41,733 bases of DNA from an uncultured Clostridium sp. Its GTDB lineage: Bacteria > Bacillota > Clostridia > Clostridiales > Clostridiaceae. A model generated the notes under the pieces. It made no database searches. It saw only the letters and a program-made list of their open reading frames with translations, and was not told the DNA's origin. The position numbers and the translations under genes are program-made. Where the stretch lies: positions 1 to 41,733 of the forward strand of contig UQQU01000026.1 in the NCBI GenBank assembly GCA_900543325.1. The letters run 5' to 3'. Of the stretch, positions 1-7,833 are shown piece after piece. Within the stretch, counting starts at the first letter, position 1. The number at the start of each line of letters is the position of its first letter.

Positions 1-1256
1 ATATTATCTAAATTAACCTTCTTAATCCTATCATTAATTTCATCCTTATCAGTGGTATAAAGACCTAACTCTTGCATTCTCTTAAAATAACTAGCTCCTG
101 CAAAAGTATATCTGTCCTTTCTACCTTCCCTAGTTTCAGCCTTCTCATTAGCGAAAGAAATCAAATCCCCTATAGCTATAGAAGAAGGTAAAATCAATAA
201 TGGCATTCCCATCATTAACCTTACAGCATTATGGCCTGCTAAGCTACCTGTACATATAGCTTCAGTATGCCCAACAAAAAGTCCAGCCTTTTCACCAGCA
301 CATAAAAGATTATCAACTCCAACAACTCTCATATCATTCGTCCTTGGTGCCACAGATAAATACCTTATTGAGTTACCCTTACTTCCTGCATAAGGGTCAA
401 CATACTTAGCATATTCAAGACCTGGAATCTTTCTAAGCTTTTCAAGTGGATAATAAGTTGTCATAAGCTTAGCATGACCAGTATCAAGTAGAACTATATT
501 CTCTGCAAACTCCTTAAGTGCATATTGTTGGCATACCTTTGTACTTAGCTTACCATAGTTTACATCCTCCTTAGGAACCTTTAGAACAACAACACCTGTT
601 TTATCTAATTGTTCCCTGATTTCATTAGATAAACTTTCCTTTGCAAGCTTACAGGATCCAGAAAATGCTCCAAGTGCATCTCCATTTCTTTCACCTTGAA
701 TATCTGAAACACCACACCTTGCACTTATACTTAACCTTGGTCCAAAAGCAGGGCAACGTAGGATACACATAGAGCATCCGTTACCATATCTTAAACAATT
801 ACCCATAGGTCCTGTTGAACCAGTTGTTTCAATAAATACATCACCTTTAACATAAGTGTCATCACTTAATAAGATTCCCCTTATTTTTTTATTTTCAACA
901 TCAACATCTTTAACACGACTCTCTAAATGAAGATGTATTCCTAATGATTTCAAATGATCTCTCACTACACCTTCAATAATATTTACATCATAAAGAGTTG
1001 CATGTTTATGACCAGGGAATTCTATATTGGCATGTCTTGCACACTTATCTGTTAATTTTATTAAATCTCCTCCACCTAAAGCTATAAGTTCTTCTGATGC
1101 AGTATAACGACCATTATTCCTCATTATACCGCCAACATTACCAAGCCCAAGTAAAAGGTCCGTCTTTTCATATAAATGAACTTCTGCCCCAGCTTTTCTT
1201 GCTGTTATAGCAGCAGCACAACCTGACCAACCTCCACCAACAACTACTACCTTCAT
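1..1256 (-). CDS. FAD-dependent oxidoreductase with Cys cluster (3' end cut by window edge)
   Basis: The frame is open from an ATG at 1256 to the left edge, about 418 codons, with no stop seen. The N-terminus has a Rossmann dinucleotide fold (GGGWSG near residues 7-12 followed by a basic/acidic second strand), typical of FAD-dependent oxidoreductases. Around residues 154-168 there is a dense cysteine group (CSMCILRC, spacing CxxCxxxC, plus Cys154) that could bind an Fe-S cluster; this is inference. The start sits in an ATGA overlap with the stop of the upstream PyrK-like gene, and GGGAGGAG lies 6 nt before it, so the two are translationally coupled and probably form one complex. The substrate is unknown. 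It is not recognisable as TrmFO or GidA despite the fold. Confidence 0.85.
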   Translation of the reverse strand, partial: MKVVVVGGGWSGCAAAITARKAGAEVHLYEKTDLLLGLGNVGGIMRNNGRYTASEELIALGGGDLIKLTDKCARHANIEFPGHKHATLYDVNIIEGVVRDHLKSLGIHLHLESRVKDVDVENKKIRGILLSDDTYVKGDVFIETTGSTGPMGNCLRYGNGCSMCILRCPAFGPRLSISARCGVSDIQGERNGDALGAFSGSCKLAKESLSNEIREQLDKTGVVVLKVPKEDVNYGKLSTKVCQQYALKEFAENIVLLDTGHAKLMTTYYPLEKLRKIPGLEYAKYVDPYAGSKGNSIRYLSVAPRTNDMRVVGVDNLLCAGEKAGLFVGHTEAICTGSLAGHNAVRLMMGMPLLILPSSIAIGDLISFANEKAETREGRKDRYTFAGASYFKRMQELGLYTTDKDEINDRIKKVNLDN

Positions 1257-2245
1257 ATTAATCTCCTCCCCTCAAATATACCTCTTGGGCTAGCTTGTAC
1301 CTTACAAAATCTCTTTACTCTATGACCAGAAAATCTGGCTGTACAACTTCCACATACACCTTCTCCACAGCACATCTTAAAATTGTTACAACATGATAAA
1401 TCTATATCTTGTCTATCTAAAGAATCTAAAAAATCAATAACACTATAAGTTAATATATCTGCTCCAGCTATATGAATTAAAGATATATTATTATATTTAA
1501 CAATAGATTTTATAGCAACCTTACCCTCTGGTGATAATTCTCCTTTTTCTATCAAATTCATCTCCTGAGGTACTATATTTAATTTATCTAACCACTCCGA
1601 AACATATATATCCTTAAAAGGTTGCTTATCTAATATAAGTGTCACTGTATTATCATTCTCCACTAGCCTTTCAATTACCGGCATCATAGGTGCCATACCA
1701 ATACCTCTGGCTATAACTAAAGTCTCATTATTTTTTTGTTTTCTTATGTTTTTTAATCCAAATACTCCGTTCCAATAAGGACCTCTTATTGTTATACTTC
1801 CTCCAGACTCTATATTTAATAATTGCTTAGTTTTAATTCCCCTTATTTCTATCATTATTGAAATTATATTAGTTTCAATATTTGACTCTAAAATTGAAAT
1901 AGGAACATCAAAATACACATTTTCTTCGCTTCTGATAAAAATGAAGCTACCAGGTCTTGCTAAATCTATTACAAGCTTATGTGGCGCTTCAAATTTAATT
2001 AATAATACATCATCTGGATATAATACTTTTTCACATACTTTGCAAGTATAAGTTTTCCTTTGCTCTTTCGCCTTGTTTCCATTGTCATGAAATTCTTGAT
2101 ATATACATACACCCTTCCAATTTAAACAATCACAAAAATGACTTCCTTGTAATTGTGAACAAAGAATACATTCACCGCTTTCAGCTAAATGACATGGGCA
2201 AAACTCAGTCCCTGCATCTATACAATCAATTGTCTCCTTAAACAT
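1253..2245 (-). CDS. PyrK-like FAD/NAD and [2Fe-2S] electron-transfer protein with Cys-rich N-terminus
   Basis: The 330-residue protein resembles dihydroorotate dehydrogenase electron-transfer subunits (PyrK) and sulfide dehydrogenase subunits. Residues from about 75 to 290 form a ferredoxin-reductase-like FAD/NAD module, with RGIGMAPM as the nucleotide-binding turn. The C-terminus carries a PyrK-type [2Fe-2S] motif, CGEGVCGSC followed by a more distal Cys. The first 75 residues hold ten cysteines (8, 16, 18, 26, 29, 38, 40, 47, 68, 71), which PyrK lacks and which suggest extra metal or Fe-S sites. AGGAG lies 5 nt before the ATG. The gene overlaps the downstream FAD oxidoreductase by 4 nt. 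It probably passes electrons between NAD(P)H and that partner. There are no pyr genes nearby, so a pyrimidine role is unlikely. Confidence 0.85.
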   Translation of the reverse strand: MFKETIDCIDAGTEFCPCHLAESGECILCSQLQGSHFCDCLNWKGVCIYQEFHDNGNKAKEQRKTYTCKVCEKVLYPDDVLLIKFEAPHKLVIDLARPGSFIFIRSEENVYFDVPISILESNIETNIISIMIEIRGIKTKQLLNIESGGSITIRGPYWNGVFGLKNIRKQKNNETLVIARGIGMAPMMPVIERLVENDNTVTLILDKQPFKDIYVSEWLDKLNIVPQEMNLIEKGELSPEGKVAIKSIVKYNNISLIHIAGADILTYSVIDFLDSLDRQDIDLSCCNNFKMCCGEGVCGSCTARFSGHRVKRFCKVQASPRGIFEGRRLI

Positions 2246-2411
2246 TTAGACTCCTAAAGTAATACTATACACTATATAGATTATTTCAAAAATTTCTTTT
2301 TGTTACTATAAGTCGCCCAATATATAAAATATTCTACTATTTTTTAATGATCAAAATTACTATATTTAATAACAACTTATATAGAAAATAAATATACTTT
2401 AGAAATATAAA

Positions 2412-2458
2412 AAACACATCATATATAAAATAGTTTCCTATCTATATATGATGTGTTT
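2412..2458 (-). terminator. Intrinsic terminator after the amino-acid permease
   Basis: A perfect 15-bp inverted repeat (2412-2426 with 2444-2458) with a 17-nt loop lies just after the permease stop. Read on the minus strand it is followed by a T-rich stretch. The rest of the gap up to 2245 is AT-rich; I see no clear promoter in it beyond weak -10-like TATAGT matches before the redox operon. Confidence 0.75.
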
Positions 2459-2470
2459 AAGACCTATATT

Positions 2471-3817
2471 TTAATCTTCAATTAAATTTCCAGCAATTAC
2501 TCTTTCTTTACTTTTCCAGAATACAACTGCAGATATTATTACTAATAAGCAGAAACCTGCGTATACCCAGAATAACTGATTTCCCATACTACCAAATAGA
2601 ATTATTAATGATCCTATTGTAGCTAGTATTGGATTTATTGTAGAGTTCCAAATACCTTTGATTTCACCACTTCTTCCTAATTTAAATACCTTGAAGTATA
2701 GAATCATGTATAAAGTGTAACTCATTGTAATTGATATTTCTGATATATCTGAATTTGGAAGAATTCCAAATTTAGTTGTTATATAATGAACAATGAACCA
2801 TACTGTACATATTGCAAATGCAACTAAAGCTGAATTTACAGGCATTAATACTTTTTCATTTACTTTAGAAACAAACTCTGAATTAGGGAACATATTTCTT
2901 TCTGCTAAAGAATGTGGTAATCTTATCATCCCTAAAGTTAATCCATTAATTGTTCCTATTATAGATATTACTACAAATACTACTACTATTTTAGCTCCCC
3001 ATGGACCTAATAAGTTAGTAGCTGCTAAATCAACGTGAGCATCACCAAGAGCCATAATTGTTTCTGGTCCTATGTAAATACTTATTCCAACAAAGTATAA
3101 TACGTACACAATTAAAATAAATATAGGTGCTATTATTAAAGCCTTTGGTAAATTTCTTTTTGAATCTTTTATTTCATGACCTATAGATGTAGCAACTACC
3201 CATCCATCAAATGAAAAGGCAATTGGTGCTATAGCAGCAATCCATCCAACTGATTGCATTGATGTCACATGACTTAATGAGATATTACTTACATCACCAA
3301 AAATTAAACCTGCAATTGCAATTAAAGCTAATGGTATTAATTTTATAATAGTAGATGCATTTTGAAATAATCCACCTAACTTTGCAGATAAAGTATTCAT
3401 TACAAATAAGAATGCCATAACAGCAAATCCTATTAACATTTGTACTTCTAATGTACCTTCCACTCCAAATAACATGCATATGTATATTCCTGCAACCCAA
3501 GAAACAACTGCTATTAGAGTAGGGAAATATAAAAATGTTTGGAACCATCCAAATGCACATGCTAATGATTTATTATAATTTTCTTCAGCATATGCTATTA
3601 ATCCACCTGATTGTGAACTTCTAGAAGCAAGTTGTGATATTGTTAAACTTCCAAATATTATTGCAATAGCCGCTATACAAAATACTAATACTCCTAGGGC
3701 AATACTTCCCCCTGTAGCCACTAATATATTGTCACTTTTAAAGAATATTCCAGATCCTATAACTATACCAACTATCATAGCTATGGCTGTAAATAATCCA
3801 TATTCGTTTTTCTTCAT
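2471..3817 (-). CDS. APC-superfamily amino-acid permease (SteT/LAT-like)
   Basis: This is an integral membrane amino-acid transporter or exchanger, about 448 residues with roughly 12 hydrophobic segments. The first segment carries the motif GIVIGSGIFF, typical of the APC/LAT branch that includes the serine/threonine exchanger SteT. SFDGWVVATSIGHEIKD in the middle is the conserved TM6-cytoplasmic loop region. The substrate cannot be read from the sequence. An in-frame ATG exists 24 nt upstream (3841) but has no ribosome site; GGGGGG lies 6 nt before the ATG at 3817, which I therefore prefer. The gene stands alone, closed by its own terminator. Its leader contains a hairpin and a possible six-codon uORF. 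Confidence 0.88.
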   Translation of the reverse strand: MKKNEYGLFTAIAMIVGIVIGSGIFFKSDNILVATGGSIALGVLVFCIAAIAIIFGSLTISQLASRSSQSGGLIAYAEENYNKSLACAFGWFQTFLYFPTLIAVVSWVAGIYICMLFGVEGTLEVQMLIGFAVMAFLFVMNTLSAKLGGLFQNASTIIKLIPLALIAIAGLIFGDVSNISLSHVTSMQSVGWIAAIAPIAFSFDGWVVATSIGHEIKDSKRNLPKALIIAPIFILIVYVLYFVGISIYIGPETIMALGDAHVDLAATNLLGPWGAKIVVVFVVISIIGTINGLTLGMIRLPHSLAERNMFPNSEFVSKVNEKVLMPVNSALVAFAICTVWFIVHYITTKFGILPNSDISEISITMSYTLYMILYFKVFKLGRSGEIKGIWNSTINPILATIGSLIILFGSMGNQLFWVYAGFCLLVIISAVVFWKSKERVIAGNLIED

Positions 3818-3850
3818 GTTTTTCCCCCCAATGTTTTTCATAACTTTTTC

Positions 3851-3890
3851 TTAAGAATAAATTTTTTTCACCTTTCATCTCCTATGAAAG
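3851..3890 (-). promoter_or_regulatory. Leader hairpin with exposed SD and possible six-codon uORF before the permease
   Basis: On the minus strand a 7-bp perfect stem (3890-3884 with 3878-3872) presents AGGAG in its 5-nt loop. Seven nt after that AGGAG comes GTG, opening a six-codon frame (reads as MKKIYS) that stops with TAA at 3851, ten nt before the first in-frame ATG of the permease frame. Hairpin, SD and frame are visible; a regulatory role is inference. The remaining upstream DNA to 4022 is AT-rich with no clear promoter, and there are no T-box or lysine-riboswitch features. Confidence 0.3.
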
Positions 3891-4022
3891 CAAATGTGAA
3901 TCTTTCCATTATCTGCTAGGTTTTTATTAATATATCATGAAACTGTGGTTTAGTAAATATTACATTGTATTTTTTTTATTTTATTCGTTGTTTTTACATA
4001 CTTTTAACATGTTATTGTAATA

Positions 4023-4628
4023 TTACTTAAATATTTCCTCACCAATTTGAACAAAACTTTGTAAAGCCATAAAGAATTTTATATCACATCTTTCACCACT
4101 ATTTAATATTTTAATGGCATCTTCTTTAGATAATAGTATAGTTTCTATATCTTCATCTTCTTCTAAATTTTCATCTGATATTTTTCCTGAACATGTACAG
4201 TAAACTAAAGAAACTGATTCATCTGTCATTCCTGGTGATAAGTATAATTTTTGTCCAATTTTATTTTCTATAACTTCTTCTAAATCTAATCCTGTTTCTT
4301 CCTTTAGCTCTCTTTTTACTGTTGATATAATATCATCATTATTATCTATTAAACCAGCTGGTAATTCATAAACATAATTATTTATAGGCATTCTAAACTG
4401 TTTTATTGCAACTAACTTCTTTTCATCTTTATGATATGCTAATATAACAACTGCATCAACTTTATCTTCTTTCCCATTAAAGAATTGATCCTCTAATGCT
4501 TCTTTACTTTTTCTAGTGGCAATAGTCCATGTTTTTTTATTTCCACCTTTATTAATATAATTTGCATTATAAAGACTTAAAAATTTAGTTTGTGCTAATG
4601 TTTCTAGGTTTTGTACTTTATTTTTCAT
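4023..4628 (-). CDS. Nudix hydrolase, ADP-ribose pyrophosphatase type
   Basis: It probably hydrolyses ADP-ribose or a similar nucleoside diphosphate derivative to AMP plus a phosphate sugar, using Mg2+. The Nudix box spans residues 92-114 (from GLIDNN to RELKEETGL), preceded by the ELPAG motif typical of the NudF/ADPRase branch. One deviation is that the first box Glu (G-x5-E) is Asp here; the metal-binding REXXEE core is intact. The longest frame starts at 4646, but GGAGGAG lies inside it 9 nt before the ATG at 4628, so the shorter 201-residue product is preferred. It is a single gene between the permease and a carboxypeptidase. Confidence 0.85.
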   Translation of the reverse strand: MKNKVQNLETLAQTKFLSLYNANYINKGGNKKTWTIATRKSKEALEDQFFNGKEDKVDAVVILAYHKDEKKLVAIKQFRMPINNYVYELPAGLIDNNDDIISTVKRELKEETGLDLEEVIENKIGQKLYLSPGMTDESVSLVYCTCSGKISDENLEEDEDIETILLSKEDAIKILNSGERCDIKFFMALQSFVQIGEEIFK

Positions 4629-4738
4629 TTTAATATTCTCCTCCATTTTATCCTGTAGTCATATATTTTATATAATACTACATTAAAAATATTTTTATTA
4701 TTGTAGCTTATATATTATATTTTATAACATAAATTTAT

Positions 4739-4773
4739 ACAATAAAAGAAAAAAGCACTAATAATTAGTGCTT
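4739..4773 (-). terminator. Intrinsic terminator overlapping the stop codon of the dacF paralog
   Basis: A 9-bp perfect stem (4753-4761 with 4765-4773) and 3-nt loop, followed on the minus strand by TTTTTTCTTTT. The TAG stop of the carboxypeptidase (4758-4760) lies inside the stem, so the terminator is partly encoded by its last codons. Confidence 0.85.
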
Positions 4774-5930
4774 CCTTCATTAACAATTTGCTCAAAATCA
4801 TTTTTTGATATGTCTTTCCCACAAATCAATGCTTTTTTCAATAGCTCTTCTCCTTGATTATTTAAAGCAACTTTCCCTATTATATCTCCAGAGTTTTTAT
4901 TTATTGTATTAAAAACTTCTACTTCTATAGATCCTTCACCTTTAAATCCATATTCAAAATCACAATCTTCAATAACGCTTCCTAGGCTAATAAATTCTGA
5001 TGATTTTGTAATATCCTTTATATTATCACTCTTAAAGCAATAATTATCTGTAACATACTTGTATATCTTTTCTGTAACATTCCATCTATCGCTACAATTT
5101 AAGACAACTATAATTATGTTCCTTCCTTCATGTTTTATTGAAGATACTAAACATTTTCCTGCTTGACCTGTATATCCTGTTTTAACTCCATTTGCTTCTG
5201 GAATTTTATATAAAATCTTATTTATATTATTGTAATCTCTTGTAAAATTAGAAGTATCTTTAGTTATAGTTTTTGTGCCACAAATTTGGCAAAATAAATC
5301 ACTTTCCATTGCTTTTGTAGTTAAAAGAGCTAAATCATATGCACATGTATAATGTTTAGGACTATCTAAGCCATGTGGGCTTTCAAAGTGTGAATTTATT
5401 AATCCTAAGCTAATAGCATAATCATTCATTATCTTTGCAAAACCTTCAATACTTCCTCCTATATCTTCAGCAATTGCTATGGCCGCATCATTACCTGATT
5501 TATACATTAATCCATATAGTAACTCTCTTAATTTTATTTTTTCTCCTGGTACATATCCTACTTTTGATCCTCTAATAGATGCTGCATTTTTACTTATAGT
5601 CACTTCTCTATCTAAGTCTCCATGCGTTATTGCAACTAAAGCTGTAAGGATTTTTGTTGTGCTGGCCATTGGTACTATTTCGTCAGCATTTTGTTCAAAC
5701 AAAACTTGCTTTGTTTTACTATCTAATGCTATTGCATTTCTTGCTGAGACTCTAATACTATTTATTATATTATCCATATCTACATCATCTATTTCATCAT
5801 CTTCAAGTATTGCTATGTTATTATCATCTTCTTCATCTTCAAAACATTGAGCATATACACAATTACTTAATAATTGAGAAATTATTAAAAATAAACTCAA
5901 GGTTCTTCCTATGATTTTAAATTTCATCAT
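4758..5930 (-). CDS. D-alanyl-D-alanine carboxypeptidase (DacF-type, peptidase S11)
   Basis: This secreted penicillin-binding protein removes the terminal D-Ala from peptidoglycan stem peptides. All three active-site motifs are present: SxxK (STTK, residues 90-93), SxN (SGN, 145-147) and KTG (250-252). A signal peptide covers roughly residues 1-27, ending VYA. Directly after it comes an unusual acidic stretch (about residues 31-53, mostly Asp/Glu). The C-terminal beta-rich domain typical of PBP5-like enzymes follows residue 300. The frame is open to 5960, but AGGAG lies 8 nt before the ATG at 5930, giving 390 residues. It is one of two DacF-like enzymes in this window and is divergent from the neighbouring spore gene pair ytfI-ytfJ, so a sporulation role is possible but not shown. 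Confidence 0.9.
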   Translation of the reverse strand: MMKFKIIGRTLSLFLIISQLLSNCVYAQCFEDEEDDNNIAILEDDEIDDVDMDNIINSIRVSARNAIALDSKTKQVLFEQNADEIVPMASTTKILTALVAITHGDLDREVTISKNAASIRGSKVGYVPGEKIKLRELLYGLMYKSGNDAAIAIAEDIGGSIEGFAKIMNDYAISLGLINSHFESPHGLDSPKHYTCAYDLALLTTKAMESDLFCQICGTKTITKDTSNFTRDYNNINKILYKIPEANGVKTGYTGQAGKCLVSSIKHEGRNIIIVVLNCSDRWNVTEKIYKYVTDNYCFKSDNIKDITKSSEFISLGSVIEDCDFEYGFKGEGSIEVEVFNTINKNSGDIIGKVALNNQGEELLKKALICGKDISKNDFEQIVNEGSTNY

Positions 5931-6029
5931 TAGTATCACTCCTATTTTCTCCTTACACATGTAGTATTTTCATTTATAAAAATTTTAAACCTAAATAATA
6001 AAATTTTATGACTTATATTTTATTTTTGT

Positions 6030-6039
6030 GGCAATACTA
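6030..6039 (+). promoter_or_regulatory. Possible sigmaF/G -10 element before ytfI-ytfJ
   Basis: GGCAATACTA fits the forespore sigmaF -10 consensus GGnnAnAHTR and lies 24 nt before the ytfI start. No good GYATA-type -35 sits at the expected 15-bp spacing, so the call is weak. It is supported by ytfJ being forespore-expressed in B. subtilis. Confidence 0.3.
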
Positions 6040-6062
6040 TAAAAAGCTAGGGGAGGTTAATT

Positions 6063-6650
6063 ATGCTTTTTTTTATAATTATTGTTGCTTTAATATTAAT
6101 TTTATTTATACCTATCCCTTTAAAGTTTAGAGTTTATTATTCTAAAGATAGGTATTACGTAAAATTTTATAATATTAATATAATATCTAATGATGATGGT
6201 ATTCTAAAAAAATTTTTAGATAAAAAAAAGAAAAAAGATAAGACTATAAAAGAGTCAAAAATAAACCACACGAAACCTAAAGATGATACTAAAGTTGATT
6301 CTAAAGAAAAAAATTTAAATTTAAAACCACTTATAAAAACTCTTTATATGAATCTAAAAAGAAATAGATTTAAACCATCAATAAAATTTTCTAGTGATAC
6401 TATTTATTCTCTAGGAGATGCAAGCAGAACTGCTATATGTTTGGGTCTATTTTATAATATTAACCCAATTTTACTTTATATTTTTTCTATATTATTTAAA
6501 GTTAAATTATTAAAGAATGATTTTAAGCCAATATTTAAAGATGAAATACTATTTGAAATTACAATAAGTAGTATAATTACCTTTAATTTAGCTCAAATTA
6601 TTTATATATTCTTTATTATTTATAAATCTATTCGTAAAAATAGGAGGTGA
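6063..6650 (+). CDS. ytfI: DUF2953 membrane protein, YtfI-like
   Basis: The 195-residue protein starts with a membrane segment (about residues 2-18) ending FIPIPLKFRV, the hallmark of DUF2953. A highly charged Lys/Asp-rich middle (about 55-85) follows, and hydrophobic stretches lie near residues 130-145 and 170-188. In B. subtilis the homologue ytfI sits beside ytfJ, and the same pairing here supports the call. The molecular function is unknown. GGGGAGG lies 5-6 nt before the ATG. The TGA stop (6648-6650) is the tail of an AGGAGGTGA Shine-Dalgarno sequence, linking the end of this gene to initiation at ytfJ. Confidence 0.8.
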   Translation: MLFFIIIVALILILFIPIPLKFRVYYSKDRYYVKFYNINIISNDDGILKKFLDKKKKKDKTIKESKINHTKPKDDTKVDSKEKNLNLKPLIKTLYMNLKRNRFKPSIKFSSDTIYSLGDASRTAICLGLFYNINPILLYIFSILFKVKLLKNDFKPIFKDEILFEITISSIITFNLAQIIYIFFIIYKSIRKNRR

Positions 6651-6672
6651 CTCCCTAAATATAGGGATTATT
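6641..6672 (+). promoter_or_regulatory. ytfJ ribosome site separated from its ATG by a hairpin
   Basis: AGGAGGTGA (6642-6650) is the strongest SD nearby but ends 22 nt before the ytfJ ATG at 6673. Between them a perfect 6-bp stem with a 4-nt loop (6652-6667) can form. If it folds out, the SD-ATG spacing becomes about 9 nt, which is optimal. A weaker AGGG inside the 3' arm could act when the stem is open. Confidence 0.45.
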
Positions 6673-7080
6673 ATGACTGATAAGCATGAATTAGAAAACT
6701 TAATGAGAAGCACTATGGAAAACTTACGTGATATGATAGATGTTAATACTGTAATTGGAGATGTTGTAGAAACTAGTGATGGTACTTCAATTGTTCCAAT
6801 TTCTAAAGTTTCTTTTGGTTTTGCATCTGGAGGAAGTGAATTTGGCAATTCTACTACACTAAGAAAAGAAGAAGAAAAATACCCTTTTGGTGGCGGATCT
6901 GGTGCTGGAGTTAGTGTTAAACCTATTGCTTTCTTAATTGTTAAAGATGGAATGGTAAGATTACAACCAGTAGATTATGACAATACTGTTGATAGGCTAG
7001 TTGATTCTATTCCTCAAGTTATTGAATTAGTAAAAGGCTTCTTTAATGATAAAAAAGTTGATAATAACGATAACCTATAA
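6673..7080 (+). CDS. ytfJ: GerW family sporulation protein YtfJ
   Basis: The 135-residue protein matches the GerW/YtfJ family: an N-terminal segment with DMIDVNTVIGD, then the conserved core IVPISKVSFGFASGGSEF at about residues 36-53, a Gly-rich loop (GGGSGAGVSV), and a C-terminal helix. In B. subtilis YtfJ is a forespore protein needed for L-alanine-dependent germination; that is family knowledge. Length is normal. It is the second gene of the ytfI-ytfJ operon and ends at a strong terminator. Initiation probably depends on the SD that overlaps the ytfI stop. Confidence 0.9.
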   Translation: MTDKHELENLMRSTMENLRDMIDVNTVIGDVVETSDGTSIVPISKVSFGFASGGSEFGNSTTLRKEEEKYPFGGGSGAGVSVKPIAFLIVKDGMVRLQPVDYDNTVDRLVDSIPQVIELVKGFFNDKKVDNNDNL

Positions 7081-7124
7081 AAAGATATAGCTACTGAAAA
7101 ATTATTCAGTAGCTATATCTTTTT
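7079..7124. terminator. Bidirectional terminator between ytfJ and scpB
   Basis: An 18-bp perfect stem (7081-7098 with 7105-7122), extendable by two A-T pairs, with a 6-nt loop, flanked by A- and T-tracts. It closes ytfJ on the plus strand and scpB on the minus strand, which converge here. Confidence 0.9.
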
Positions 7125-7134
7125 ATGCTAATTT

Positions 7135-7833
7135 TTAAAGTTCTTCATCTGATGCAACTTCTACATCATCTACATTACTTTCATTATTTTCAAATTTTAT
7201 TTCATCATTAACATCTTCAGAGTTCATATCTTTAAGAGCTTGATTTAAAACATCCATAGAGCTCTTAGCCTCTTCATCACTATATAAATCAAGTGATGGT
7301 AACTCTTTTAATGTTTCTAGTCCAAATTGTCTTAAAAATTCATCTGTAGTTCCATAAAGTATAGGTCTTCCTGGAACTTCCAATCTCCCTATATCCTTTA
7401 TTAGTCCCTTTTCAACAAGCTTTTGAATTGCTGATTCCGACTTAACACCTCTTATTTCATCTATATCAATACGTGTAATTGGTTGCTTATATGCTATAAT
7501 AGCTAAACTTTCTATAGATGCTTGTGAAAGTGAATGTCTTTTATTTTTCTTTAATAACTTTTGAATATAATCTGAATTTTCGCTTTTAGTAACTAATTGA
7601 TAAGATCCATTTATACTTATTAATCTAATTCCTCTGCTTTCTTCTTCATATTCACTCATCATTTCTTTTATTATTTCTTCAACAACCTTATCTTTAATCT
7701 CTAAATTATTACTTAAATCTCTTAAAGATAAAGGTTCTCCACTTACAAATAGCATTGATTCTATAGCTGATTTTATATTAGACTTTCTAGATAGCTCTTT
7801 AAATTCATACTGCTTAACATCAATGTTACTCAC
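7135..7833 (-). CDS. scpB: Segregation and condensation protein B
   Basis: ScpB is a winged-helix kleisin-associated subunit of the Smc-ScpA-ScpB condensin. The family signatures LSQASIESLAIIAYKQPITR, EIRGVKSESAIQKL and GRPILYGTTDEFLRQFGL are all present. A 40-residue acidic tail follows. The frame is open to 7875, but GGAGGAG lies 5 nt before a GTG at 7833, giving 232 residues. That start overlaps the scpA stop by 8 nt, a typical coupled arrangement. It ends at the terminator shared with ytfJ. Confidence 0.93.
   Translation of the reverse strand: MSNIDVKQYEFKELSRKSNIKSAIESMLFVSGEPLSLRDLSNNLEIKDKVVEEIIKEMMSEYEEESRGIRLISINGSYQLVTKSENSDYIQKLLKKNKRHSLSQASIESLAIIAYKQPITRIDIDEIRGVKSESAIQKLVEKGLIKDIGRLEVPGRPILYGTTDEFLRQFGLETLKELPSLDLYSDEEAKSSMDVLNQALKDMNSEDVNDEIKFENNESNVDDVEVASDEEL

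Noticed and set aside
2793..3560. Other open frames inside the permease gene
   Set aside because: They are shadows of the permease in other frames, without ribosome sites.
3818..4022. T-box or lysine riboswitch before the amino-acid permease
   Set aside because: No specifier-antiterminator layout, no T-box bulge motif and no lysine-riboswitch core; the leader is too short.
5479..5850. 123-codon plus-strand open frame
   Set aside because: Antiparallel to the dacF paralog; its Ser-rich end mirrors the Asp/Glu codons of the acidic linker.
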